IMG/VR virus record: IMGVR_UViG_3300049255_000596
Location: 1 to 24,648 of that record
DNA length: 24,648 bases
Direction: 5' to 3' (one strand)
DNA from: a virus
A program made the translations under genes and the position numbers. Of the stretch, positions 1 to 6,988 are shown piece by piece. Every line of letters begins with the position of its first letter. The stretch's first letter is position 1. The notes under the pieces are model-generated. The model saw nothing but the letters and a program-made list of their open reading frames with translations, was not told where the DNA came from and ran no database searches.

Positions 1-567
1 TCAGGACCCGGGCGAGAGGGTGACCATCGCGACGCCCTGGCCGAGGATGCCGAGGGCAGCGGCGGCGCCGCGGCTGAGGTCGATGATGCGGCTGCGCGTG
101 CCCGGGCGATCGGTGATCGTGACGGTAATTGACCTGTCGGAGTTGTGCAGGGCAACCCGGACTTTGCTGCCGAGCGGGAGCGTGGCGTGGGCGGCGGTAA
201 GGGCGTTCTCGTCGTACCGGGTGCCGCTGCTGGTACGATTGCCTTGCCAGCGTTTGCCGCCATACCATGAAGCTGCGCCGGTCTGTTTCCAGCCGGCTTC
301 GCCGGTCGGGCTCTCGGTGTAGCTGAACCCGTCATCGACGAAAGCCGTTGTGACCGGGGCCGGGCCCGTGCGTCGACGCGGACCGGCGGCGCTTTTCTGA
401 TGCCGGGCGTTGGCGGCGGGCCGGCGATGTTCGGCGACGTTCGATTTCCGCGTGGCGTCGGTGGTGTCTTGCGGGGGACCGGCCTGAGCAGTGGCGGTGA
501 GCATCGGGCCAGCCAGCAGCATGGAAACGAGCACGCCCGGGAATACCCGGCTTGCGCGTGAGATCAT
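1..567 (-). CDS. rlpA: RlpA-family septal ring lytic transglycosylase-like protein
   Basis: A 188-residue secreted protein with a double-psi beta-barrel domain of the RlpA type. Family members act in the periplasm on peptidoglycan glycan strands, often on denuded strands at the septum. Residues 1-29 look like a signal peptide ending in AQA. The barrel spans about residues 97-186 and shows ASWYGGK, TSSG-RYD, ALTAAH-TLPLG and RIIDLSRGAA. The conserved His (H127) and Asp (D153) matching the known catalytic pair are both kept, although the usual NDRGP stretch reads TDRPG. There is no lipobox Cys and no SPOR domain, so it is a minimal form. The ATG at 567 follows a good minus-strand ribosome site (GGGGAG). 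It points away from the phage operon, so it may be a host gene beside the prophage or an early-region wall enzyme of the phage. The fold is secure; ownership is not. Confidence 0.88.
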   Translation of the reverse strand: MISRASRVFPGVLVSMLLAGPMLTATAQAGPPQDTTDATRKSNVAEHRRPAANARHQKSAAGPRRRTGPAPVTTAFVDDGFSYTESPTGEAGWKQTGAASWYGGKRWQGNRTSSGTRYDENALTAAHATLPLGSKVRVALHNSDRSITVTITDRPGTRSRIIDLSRGAAAALGILGQGVAMVTLSPGS

Positions 568-1151
568 CGAAGTCTCCCCTCATTGAGCGGCCCGGTATTG
601 GGCGCCGAGCCTTGGCGCAGGCGAGACCGCGCCATAGTCATTCAGGTTGCCAAGAGTGCCTGCACGGAAAAACGCACAGAGAGTCTGCCGCCACAGCAAT
701 CCGACGACACGAGACAGCCAAGTGGTTACATCCAACAGCGCGGTATCGGAGCAAGTCTTGGCGGTCAGGTCAACCCCTCAAATTGCAAAGCCTCGAACAG
801 ACAGGAGAATGCGAGCTCGTGACTAATCCGGCACGATCGGAATTGGCCGCAATTGGTCAAAATTGTGGCGAACTGCGAGGTCACTTTAAGTCGGCCGAGC
901 GCTGGATACGGAAGCGCAATAAAATTTGCAACCCGCGATTGTCGCGAGGCTTGCAAACGGGCCGGACTGCATTCCTAGAAGAAGTGAGGCTCAGGCCGCT
1001 TCGAAGCGACACAACGACCCTACCCGGACCCAATCCCGGAAAACCGGACCACGCGTCGGTGGCGCAGCCAAACCGAATCGGTCACCGCAGTGGATTTCGG
1101 CGCGGCACCCCTACAGCCGTAGCGTGTGGTCCAGGACCGCCAGACCCGCCG
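568..1151. other. Gap without a convincing gene
   Basis: This 584-base stretch separates two minus-strand genes. Open frames exist on both strands, but none has a good start signal or a protein-like composition I recognise. It is less GC-rich than the phage genes around it. The clearest structure is the series of AATTG repeats at 841-875, listed separately. I see no tRNA and no recognisable attachment core. Confidence 0.5.
841..875. repeat. AATTG direct repeats with 10-bp phasing
   Basis: AATTG starts at 841, 851 and 861, and a variant AACTG starts at 871, so four half-sites sit on the same face of the helix. The intervening five bases differ (GCCGC, GTCAA, TGGCG). This looks like an iteron-type or cooperative regulator site rather than coding repetition. 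Which gene it would control is unclear; the RlpA-like gene begins about 270 bases to the left on the minus strand. Confidence 0.4.
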
Positions 1152-1496
1152 TCAACCAAAGACGCGACAGCGCGGGCAGTGCCATCCAGAACCGGCGGCA
1201 GGCTGCGGATGCGCCTTGTTGTCGCCCGGACGATAGTCATGATACAACATACACTCTTCATTGAATGCTGCGGCGGGATCAGAGACGTAATCAAATCGAA
1301 AGTGGCGATATTTGCCGACATGATGCTGCAAGCGTGCGTTCACGTCGGTATCAGAACGGCCCACGAAATCTACATGGAACCCGTCTTCCGTCGATTCGCC
1401 GAGTACAAACGCGCCCGGACAGTTTCGGGTTACGATACTGTCGAGGGCCTGGGGACTGAGATGGTATGGGCCATCGCCAAACCCTACGCCCGGCAT
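1152..1496 (-). CDS. Small GIY-YIG-like protein
   Basis: A 114-residue protein. The start ATG at 1496 is preceded on the minus strand by GGAGG with a five-base spacer, which decides the start over upstream in-frame ATGs at 1508 and 1532. Residues 28-30 (GAF) and 44-55 (FVGRSDTDVNAR) match the GIY and YIG signature and the following Arg of GIY-YIG nuclease domains. A Glu at 80 or 81 (FNEEC) sits where the metal-binding Glu is expected. The tail ends in HCPRC, a possible half zinc site. The GIY Tyr and the YIG Tyr are both Phe, so catalysis is uncertain. It reads away from the late operon, divergent from terL. It could be a homing or restriction-type nuclease, a packaging accessory or a defence gene. 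The family resemblance comes from motif reading only. Confidence 0.66.
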   Translation of the reverse strand: MPGVGFGDGPYHLSPQALDSIVTRNCPGAFVLGESTEDGFHVDFVGRSDTDVNARLQHHVGKYRHFRFDYVSDPAAAFNEECMLYHDYRPGDNKAHPQPAAGSGWHCPRCRVFG

Positions 1497-1545
1497 CCGA
1501 TCCTCCATAGTACTCTCGTGGTCGTGGAGCATTCCCGCACCGCGT

Positions 1546-1581
1546 TGCAACCACAAATTTTCGACGAATGCAACCACGAAT
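1546..1581. promoter_or_regulatory. Operator-like direct repeats around a palindrome
   Basis: A 13-base repeat, TGCAACCACRAAT, occurs at 1546-1558 and 1569-1581, 23 bases apart from start to start (about two helical turns). Between the copies lies TTCGACGAA (1560-1568), a palindrome around one central base. The block lies in the divergent region between the GIY-YIG-like gene and the terminase gene, just upstream of promoter-like boxes. A regulator of late transcription is a reasonable guess. Confidence 0.42.
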
Positions 1582-1585
1582 GCGC

Positions 1586-1617
1586 TTGCCCGGACGCCCC
1601 AGTTTTCGGTATATATT
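1586..1617 (+). promoter_or_regulatory. Possible late-operon promoter
   Basis: TTGCCC at 1586-1591 and TATATA at 1610-1615 are separated by 18 bases and resemble weak -35 and -10 boxes. The AT-rich TATATATT block stands out in this GC-rich DNA and lies about 100 bases before the terminase start. The -35 match is poor, so an activator could be needed. Confidence 0.3.
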
Positions 1618-1713
1618 CCTGTATGGTCGGTGGTGTGCGTAGGACCTCGTGGTGACGGTACCGCGGTCCTGAACGTTGGCGCTTCGGTCCCCCCCTTTGC
1701 ACAACGGATTTCC

Positions 1714-3048
1714 ATGGGTCTCGCCGAGTGGGCGTCGCAGGTGCTGCGCCCACTGCAACCGGCCGCCCACCACTGCCGACTGCTGGCGGAATTGGAGGCG
1801 GTGGCGGCCGGCGACTGTGACCGGCTGATGCTGCTGATGCCGCCGGGGAGCGCGAAAAGTACCTACGCGAGCGTGGTTTTTCCGGCCTGGTTCCTGTTGC
1901 GCCACAAGTGGGCAAGCGTGATCGCCGCCTGCCACACCGAAAGCCTGGCCGCGCATTTCGGCCGCCGTGTGCGGGGCCTGCTGTTGGCGTATGCCACGCA
2001 GGACGGCGCAGCGCTCGCCAAAGACGACCGTGCCGCGGGCCGGTTCTCGACAACCGGCGGGGCAAGCTATTTTGCGGCTGGCGTGCGCGGGCCGCTGATG
2101 GGACGGCGCGCCGACCTGATCGTGATCGACGACCCGATCAAGAGCCAGGCCGAGGCGGATAGTGCGATCTCTCGCGATGCGCTGTGGGACTGGTTTCGCG
2201 CTGACCTGACCACGCGGCTGACGCCGGGGGGACGGATGGTGCTGGTGATGACCCGCTGGCACGAGGACGATCTGGCGGGGCGACTGCTGGCGGGTGGCGA
2301 TGGTTGGCGGACGCTGTGCCTGCCGGCGCTGGCAGAGGATTGCGACCCATTGGGACGGGCGCCGGACGAGCCGCTGTGGCCGGAATGGGAGGATGCGGCG
2401 GCGCTGGCGCGGAAGCGACTGGCCGTTGGACCGCGGGCCTGGGCGGCGTTGTACCAGCAGCGGCCGCGTGCCGAGGCGGACGCGCTGTTTCGTATTGGAC
2501 GCCTCGGTATACTGGAGGCCGAACCCGCATGCCGGCGTGTGGTGCGGGCATGGGATCTGGCGGCAACGGCGCCCTCGGACGGACGCGATCCGGACTGGAC
2601 GGCCGGCGTGAAACTCGCGCGCACCGAGGCGGGCGGGTTCGTGGTGCTCGACGTGCAGCGCCTGCGCGGCGGACCGATGGACGTCGCGGATGCCATCCTG
2701 CAGGCGGCCAGGCTCGACGGGCGGAGTGTGGCGGTGGGTCTGCCGCAGGATCCAGGCCAGGCCGGCAAGCAGCAGGTGGCGTGGCTGACTGGATTGCTGG
2801 CGGGGTTTCGCGTAGTGGCGAGCCCGGAAACCGGCGCGAAACTGACGCGGGCCGGGCCGGCGGCGGCGCAGGTGGAGGCGGGCACGGTCTCGCTGTTGCG
2901 CGGTCCGTGGAACCGGGCGTTCCTGGACGAACTGCGGGACTTTCCGGCCGGGCGCAAGGATGACCAGGTCGATGCGCTGTCCAGGGCGCTGGCGATGCTG
3001 GCGGAGGCGCCTGCGCGACGGATGCAGGTGGAAGTGATGGCACGGTAG
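1714..3048 (+). CDS. terL: Phage terminase large subunit
   Basis: The DNA-packaging motor: an N-terminal ATPase that pumps DNA into the prohead and a C-terminal RNase-H-like nuclease that cuts concatemers. With the start used here (444 residues), Walker A PPGSAKST lies near residue 45 and Walker B LIVIDDP near 135-141. The nuclease part shows RAWDLAAT (near 278), the PQDPGQAGK stretch and DDQVDAL near the end, which supply the acidic metal ligands. The length is normal. The frame stays open upstream to a GTG at 1630, but the ATG at 1714 (MGLAEWASQVL) fits the expected N-terminus; neither has a strong ribosome site. No small terminase precedes it, which is unusual for this position. It is the first gene of the late operon. 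Confidence 0.95.
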   Translation: MGLAEWASQVLRPLQPAAHHCRLLAELEAVAAGDCDRLMLLMPPGSAKSTYASVVFPAWFLLRHKWASVIAACHTESLAAHFGRRVRGLLLAYATQDGAALAKDDRAAGRFSTTGGASYFAAGVRGPLMGRRADLIVIDDPIKSQAEADSAISRDALWDWFRADLTTRLTPGGRMVLVMTRWHEDDLAGRLLAGGDGWRTLCLPALAEDCDPLGRAPDEPLWPEWEDAAALARKRLAVGPRAWAALYQQRPRAEADALFRIGRLGILEAEPACRRVVRAWDLAATAPSDGRDPDWTAGVKLARTEAGGFVVLDVQRLRGGPMDVADAILQAARLDGRSVAVGLPQDPGQAGKQQVAWLTGLLAGFRVVASPETGAKLTRAGPAAAQVEAGTVSLLRGPWNRAFLDELRDFPAGRKDDQVDALSRALAMLAEAPARRMQVEVMAR

Positions 3049-3156
3049 CTGTCGCGGGCTGCAGTTCGCGTCTGCCGCGTGGCGCCGTCTTCCCCTCGCA
3101 GTACCGACGAATGGCTGATTGCGACAGCCACACGATGGCCACAGCAGCGAGGACGC

Positions 3157-4551
3157 ATGTTCGACACCATCTGTGCGCTGATCCCGTCCGATCCGGATTA
3201 TCCGGAGCGGGCGCGAAAGCTGGATATTCTGGTGCGCGTGCTGGAGGGACGGCTGTACGACGCGCTGCCGTACGAGTTTCACGATGAACGCGGCGCCGGC
3301 GGTGAGTACATTCCGCTGCGGCGGCGGCGGCCCTCCGTGCGCTATCCGCTGGCACGCATCGTGGTGGACGACAGTCTTTCACTGGTGTTCGGCGAAGGAC
3401 ATTTTCCGACTCTCGACTGCACCGATGCGCGTGGCCGCGCCGTGCTGGCCGACATCGCCCGCGAGAGTGGGCTGAACCAGACGATGCTGGAGGCCGCGCT
3501 GCGTGGCTCGGTCGGCAGTGTCGCTGTGCTGCTCCGGGTACTGTCTGGGCGTGTGTTCTTCCGCGTGTTGCCGAGTACGTATCTGACGCCGCAGTGGAAT
3601 GCGGCAGCGCCGGACCAGCTGGCGAGCGTGACCGAGCTGTACAAGGTGTCCGGCGCGGTGCTGGCTGCACAGGGCTATGCGATCGCGGATCCGTCGGGGA
3701 TATACTGGTTTCAGCGTGTCTGGGACGACGACGAGGAAAAATGGTTCGTGCCGACGCCGGTCTCGGACGGCAGGCCGAGTGAGGTGGACACGTCCCGCAG
3801 CGTGCGGCACGGGCTGGGGTTCGTGCCGATCGTGTGGGTCCGCAATCTGCCGGGCGGCGACGATGTGGATGGTGGCTGCACCTTTCGGCTGGCGGTCGAG
3901 ACTGGGATCGAGATCGACTACCAGCTCTCACAGGCGGGACGGGGCCTGAAATATTCCTCCGATCCGACGCTGCTGATCCGCGAACCCGCGGGCGTGGACA
4001 ACGAAATCGTGCGCGGCGGCGGCAACGCACTGGTTGTGAGCGAAAAGGGCGACGCGAAGCTGCTCGAGATCGGCGGCACCGCGGCGGCGGCGGTGATCGA
4101 CTATGTGCGGTTCCTGCGCGAACTGGCGCTGGAGGGCGTGCACGGCAACCGCGCGAGTGCCGACCGGTTGAGCGCACCGCAAAGCGGGCGGGCGCTGGAA
4201 CTGATGAACCAGGGGCTGATCTGGCTCGCCGACAATCTGCGCGTGAGCTATGGCGGCGCCCTTCTGCAACTGGCGCAGATGGTGGTTCGGGCGAGCGAAA
4301 TCTATCCGCTGAGCGTGCGCGGTGAGGCGGTGGCGCCGCTCGACGCAGGCGCGCGGATCACGCTGCGGTGGCCGCGCTGGTATCCGCCGGATGCCGAGGA
4401 TCGCCAGCGCGACGCGCTGACCTTGAAGACGCTGGCCGATGCCGGCCAGATCAGCCGCGAGACCGCGGTGATGTCGATCGCCGACGTCTATGACATCGAG
4501 GACGTGGCGGCGGAGCTGGCACGCATCAAGCGGGACCAGGCGGCGAGCTGA
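3157..4551 (+). CDS. Phage portal protein
   Basis: Forms the dodecameric ring at the head vertex through which DNA enters and to which the neck binds. The 464-residue sequence has the look of the SPP1 gp6-like portal family: an N-terminal FHDER/YIPLRRRRPSVRY region, a central DYQLSQAGRGLKYSSDPTLLI segment typical of the stem and wing, and a helical C-terminus with SAPQSGRALELMNQ. An in-frame GTG at 3079 would add 26 residues, but the ATG at 3157 follows GAGGA at good spacing and gives MFDTICALI, a natural start. It sits between the terminase and scaffold genes, the standard order. The 108-base gap before it holds no gene. Confidence 0.93.
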   Translation: MFDTICALIPSDPDYPERARKLDILVRVLEGRLYDALPYEFHDERGAGGEYIPLRRRRPSVRYPLARIVVDDSLSLVFGEGHFPTLDCTDARGRAVLADIARESGLNQTMLEAALRGSVGSVAVLLRVLSGRVFFRVLPSTYLTPQWNAAAPDQLASVTELYKVSGAVLAAQGYAIADPSGIYWFQRVWDDDEEKWFVPTPVSDGRPSEVDTSRSVRHGLGFVPIVWVRNLPGGDDVDGGCTFRLAVETGIEIDYQLSQAGRGLKYSSDPTLLIREPAGVDNEIVRGGGNALVVSEKGDAKLLEIGGTAAAAVIDYVRFLRELALEGVHGNRASADRLSAPQSGRALELMNQGLIWLADNLRVSYGGALLQLAQMVVRASEIYPLSVRGEAVAPLDAGARITLRWPRWYPPDAEDRQRDALTLKTLADAGQISRETAVMSIADVYDIEDVAAELARIKRDQAAS

Positions 4552-4555
4552 GCGC

Positions 4556-4581
4556 GCCCCGACCCCCTCCCGAGACGGGGG
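4556..4581 (+). other. GC-rich hairpin between portal and scaffold genes
   Basis: A C-rich run followed by a G-rich run with a short GAGAC loop can fold into an imperfect hairpin just upstream of the scaffold ribosome site. It has no T-run, so it is more likely a transcript-stability or attenuation element than a terminator. Confidence 0.3.
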
Positions 4582-4599
4582 GAGCAGAAAGGCCAAGGC

Positions 4600-4980
4600 A
4601 TGACCGAGGACGTTTCCGAGGATCCGGCGGCGCGGGCGGCGGCGCTGGAGCGGCGGCTGGTGGAGGTGGAGGCGAATGCGCGCAGCCGCATCGTACAGGC
4701 GGAGCTGAAGGCGGAGGCGGTGCGCGCCGGCATGGTCGACCTCGACGGGCTGAAGCTGCTCGACGCCGCCGCGATCAAGCTGAATGCGGCCGGCGAGGTG
4801 GAGGATGCGGCGGCGCTGATGCGCGACCTGCGGCGCGCGAAGCCGTGGCTGTTCGGCGGCGCCTCGTCGTCCTCGACGGCGGCGGCGCCCGCGGCACAGG
4901 TGCCGCAGACCAAGCCGGCGACGGCGATGAGCCACGAGGAGTGGCAGAAGGCGCGCGCGGAACTGATCAAGCGTCGGTAG
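4600..4980 (+). CDS. Probable capsid scaffolding protein
   Basis: A 126-residue, charged, Ala-rich protein. Residues 10-45 form a predicted coiled coil (ALERRLVEVEANARSR), followed by AGMVDLDGLKLLDAAAI, then a low-complexity Ser/Ala linker (residues 87-108), and a basic C-terminus ending in ELIKRR. A coiled coil plus a basic helical tail that binds coat protein is the usual plan of phage scaffolds, and the gene lies between portal and capsid as expected. The start is supported by an AG-rich leader and a methionine directly before the acidic N-terminus. No protease gene was seen nearby, so the scaffold may leave the head without being cleaved. The role rests on position and composition; there is no catalytic motif. 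Confidence 0.72.
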   Translation: MTEDVSEDPAARAAALERRLVEVEANARSRIVQAELKAEAVRAGMVDLDGLKLLDAAAIKLNAAGEVEDAAALMRDLRRAKPWLFGGASSSSTAAAPAAQVPQTKPATAMSHEEWQKARAELIKRR

Positions 4981-4982
4981 CC

Positions 4983-5296
4983 GTGAGCGGGCAGGGCTGG
5001 CAATGCCAGGGGCGGCAGGAGCATGGCTGGTTCGGCCAAGGCACCTGCGCGGCTGACGCCGGTGGCGCGGCTGGCGAGGACATCGCCGCATCGGCGCAGA
5101 CTGTCCTGCATGGCGTGCTCGGACATCTGCCGGCAGGCGAGCGGGCGCGCTGGTAGGCACGGCTGACCGGCGGCGCCGGGCGACGGACGGCGGCGCTGCT
5201 GGCGGCATGGGCGGGCGCGGCCGGGCTTGGCCGCGCAGCGTTCCGTCAGCGCTTCATGCCGAAGCTGGCCAGCGACGATGAGGCCGAGCAGCGAGT
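4983..5296 (+). pseudogene. Small phage gene interrupted by an amber codon
   Basis: A GTG two bases after the scaffold stop opens a frame encoding SGQGWQCQGRQEHGWFGQGT and continues for 57 residues to a TAG at 5154-5156. After the TAG the same frame stays protein-like for about 46 more codons (ARLTGGAGRRTAALLAAWAG and on to ASDDEAEQRVG) before it runs into the REP-like palindrome at 5297. The Trp/Gln/Cys-rich N-terminus looks like a conserved phage protein, but I cannot name a function. The simplest reading is a once longer gene cut by a nonsense mutation and a palindromic element. Alternatives are a genuine 57-residue protein ending at 5156 or amber readthrough. The start codon lacks a clear ribosome site and could be coupled to the scaffold stop. 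Confidence 0.5.
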
Positions 5297-5367
5297 AGGG
5301 CGGATAAGCGACGCGCCATCCGCCGCGACGTGCCGCGACGGCGGATGGCGCTTCGCTTATCCGCCCT
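5297..5367. repeat. REP-like palindromic element
   Basis: Two 29-base arms, 5297-5325 and 5339-5367, are inverted complements with a single mismatch and a 13-base centre. The arms begin AGGGCGGATAAGCG and end in the complement of that. Palindromes of this GGCGGATAAGCG type recall dispersed intergenic REP or MITE-like repeats of proteobacterial chromosomes. In RNA it would form a very stable stem between the scaffold and capsid genes. Confidence 0.78.
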
Positions 5368-5408
5368 GCGTTTCATCGACGCTGGCGGATTGGCCGCGCC
5401 GATCCTCG

Positions 5409-5444
5409 GAGGCTCTCCCACCGAAGCGAGGGAGAGGGAACCTC
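5409..5444 (+). other. Hairpin in the capsid leader
   Basis: CTCTCCC (5413-5419) pairs with GGGAGAG (5430-5436). The stem extends through GAGG (5409-5412) and CCTC (5441-5444) across a small internal loop. It lies about 110 bases before the capsid start, within the 188-base leader (5368-5555) that holds no gene. It has no T-run. A role in setting capsid mRNA level or stability is possible. Confidence 0.4.
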
Positions 5445-5555
5445 GCCTTCGTCCGCGCCCACGCGAAGACACCGACGACACCTGAACGAACAGCGCCGCC
5501 TCGCGCGCGGGGCGGGTTCGCGCCGGCTCCCAAGTTCTGCAACACGAGGACCAAG

Positions 5556-6878
5556 ATGGGCATTCAGAATTTTCCGGCGGCGCTGCAGCCGATCATCCAG
5601 CAGGGGTTCCTGGAGCGCGAGTTCCAGTCGGCGCTGAACAGCCGGCTCGGCTACCGCGCGGTCGCCGACCGCGTGGAATTCGCGGTCGGCATCGGCGAGA
5701 CGCTGACCAAAACCCGCGCCGGGCTGAAGCCGAGCATCACCACGCCGCTGTCGCCCTCGACCAACACCAACCTGGACAACGGGCTGACGCCGGCGGGGTT
5801 CAATGTCGAGCAATACACCATCACGCTGAACTTCTATGCGGCGACCGCCGATCTGAACATGGTGACGAGCCGTGTCGGCATCGCCAGCCAGTTCCTGCTG
5901 AACGCCGCGATCAACGGCGAGCAGGCGGCACGCAGCCTTGACGAACTGGCGCGCAACGCGCTGTTCAACAGCTATTTCGGCGGCAACACCCGCGTGCGCT
6001 CGACGCTCGGCTCGCCGGGCACGGCGGTGGCGGTGGACGACATCCGTGGTTTCACCAGCGTGTTCGTCAACGGCGTGCCGAGTGCGGTGAGCAGCGGCAA
6101 TCCGCTGACCGTGACGGTCGGCAGCGACGCCTATTCGCTGGTGGGCGTGAGCGCCGACGGCAGCAACGTCTCGACCGCGCCGAACGGCATTTCGGGCGTG
6201 TTGACCTTCGGCACCTCGGTGACGGTGGCCGACGCGACCGCTGGCAACGTGGTGACGGCGGCGACGGCGAGTGCGATCGTGCGGCCGAATTCACGTACCT
6301 GCACGACGCAGATCATCGCGACCGACCTGCTCGACATGGCGACGCTGCTGAATGCCGTCTCGACCCTGCGGCTGAACGCGGTGCCGGAGATTGACGGCGC
6401 GTATAACTGCTATCTTGACCCGGTGAGCGCGCGGCAACTGTTCGGCGACGAGGCATTCCGGCAGTTGTTCACCGGTGCCACCAGCGCCAACCAGGTGTTC
6501 AAGCAGGGCATGGTGAACGATTTCCTTGGCCTGCGCTTCATTCCGACGACAGAGGCGTTCGTGACGGCGAACCCGGCGATCACCGGTGGCCTGATCCGCC
6601 GGCCGATCGTGTGCGGCAAGGGGGCGTTGATCGAGGGCGACTTCGCCGGGTTGGCGGAATCGGACGTGGCACCGAAGGACAGCATCATCTCGGTGGTGGA
6701 CGGTGTCGCGATGGTGACGCGCGAGCCGATCGATCGGCTGCAGCAGATCATCGCGCAGAGCTGGTACTGGATCGGCGGCTTCACTACGCCGAGCGACACG
6801 ACCACCAGCCCGACCACGATCCCGACGGCGACCAACGCCGCGTTCAAGCGCGCGGTGATGGTGGAGCACGCCGGCTGA
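5556..6878 (+). CDS. Major capsid protein
   Basis: The 440-residue coat protein that builds the icosahedral head. The frame is open 100 codons further upstream, but the ATG at 5556 follows CACGAGGA with good spacing and the upstream part is palindrome and leader sequence. The N-terminal region (MGIQNFPAALQPIIQQGFLE) and SLDELARNALFNSYFGGNT are typical of the core. Residues about 170-245 form a Thr/Val/Gly-rich insertion (VNGVPSAVSSGNPLTVTVG and on) that looks like a small beta domain on the capsid surface. The C-terminal part carries YNCYLDPVSARQLFGDEAF, VNDFLGLRFIPTTEAF and DRLQQIIAQSWYWIGGF. Resemblance to N4-gp56-like or HK97-fold coat proteins is inferred from pattern and position. It ends in a conserved-looking FKRAVMVEHAG. 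Confidence 0.92.
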   Translation: MGIQNFPAALQPIIQQGFLEREFQSALNSRLGYRAVADRVEFAVGIGETLTKTRAGLKPSITTPLSPSTNTNLDNGLTPAGFNVEQYTITLNFYAATADLNMVTSRVGIASQFLLNAAINGEQAARSLDELARNALFNSYFGGNTRVRSTLGSPGTAVAVDDIRGFTSVFVNGVPSAVSSGNPLTVTVGSDAYSLVGVSADGSNVSTAPNGISGVLTFGTSVTVADATAGNVVTAATASAIVRPNSRTCTTQIIATDLLDMATLLNAVSTLRLNAVPEIDGAYNCYLDPVSARQLFGDEAFRQLFTGATSANQVFKQGMVNDFLGLRFIPTTEAFVTANPAITGGLIRRPIVCGKGALIEGDFAGLAESDVAPKDSIISVVDGVAMVTREPIDRLQQIIAQSWYWIGGFTTPSDTTTSPTTIPTATNAAFKRAVMVEHAG

Positions 6879-6939
6879 GGGCTGCTGTTGGCGGTTGGGT
6901 GAAGGGTGGGCCGCACTCAGGCCCGCCCCCTCCCGCTGG

Positions 6940-6962
6940 CCCCCTCCCGCAAGGGGAGGGGG
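6940..6962 (+). other. GC-rich hairpin downstream of the capsid gene
   Basis: A perfect nine-base stem, CCCCCTCCC (6940-6948) with GGGAGGGGG (6954-6962), encloses a GCAAG loop. It lies in the 110-base gap after the capsid stop and close to the ribosome site of the next gene. Without a T-run it is not a classical terminator; it may block 3' exonucleases and raise capsid mRNA relative to downstream genes. Confidence 0.5.
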
Positions 6963-6988
6963 AATAGCTTCCCATCCGGGAGTTGGGC

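Noticed and set aside
765-956. Small minus-strand open frame of 63 codons
   Set aside because: It begins at TTG without a ribosome site, has no relatives I recognise and would cover the phased repeats.
568-1151. Possible tRNA or attachment site next to the RlpA-like gene
   Set aside because: No cloverleaf or TTCGA-type arm was found, and no second copy of a candidate core is present in the window.
552-1655. Plus-strand open frame of 367 codons in the left gap
   Set aside because: It overlaps the start of the RlpA-like gene and runs antisense to the GIY-YIG-like gene, which has a far better start and recognisable motifs. The composition is not protein-like.
1351-3282. Minus-strand open frame of 643 codons opposite terL
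   Set aside because: Arg/His/Gln-rich shadow sequence that crosses both the control region and the terminase gene; no domain or ribosome site.
2138-4177. Long minus-strand open frame (679 codons) across terL and portal
   Set aside because: It is opposite two clear phage genes, rich in Arg/Pro/Ala as expected for GC-rich shadow frames, and has no recognisable domain.
3928-5208. Minus-strand open frame of 426 codons opposite portal and scaffold
   Set aside because: Arg/His-rich shadow frame; the plus strand carries clear genes.
5256-5555. 100-codon N-terminal extension of the capsid protein
   Set aside because: It reads through the palindrome and the leader hairpin; the ATG at 5556 has a proper ribosome site and a natural capsid N-terminus.
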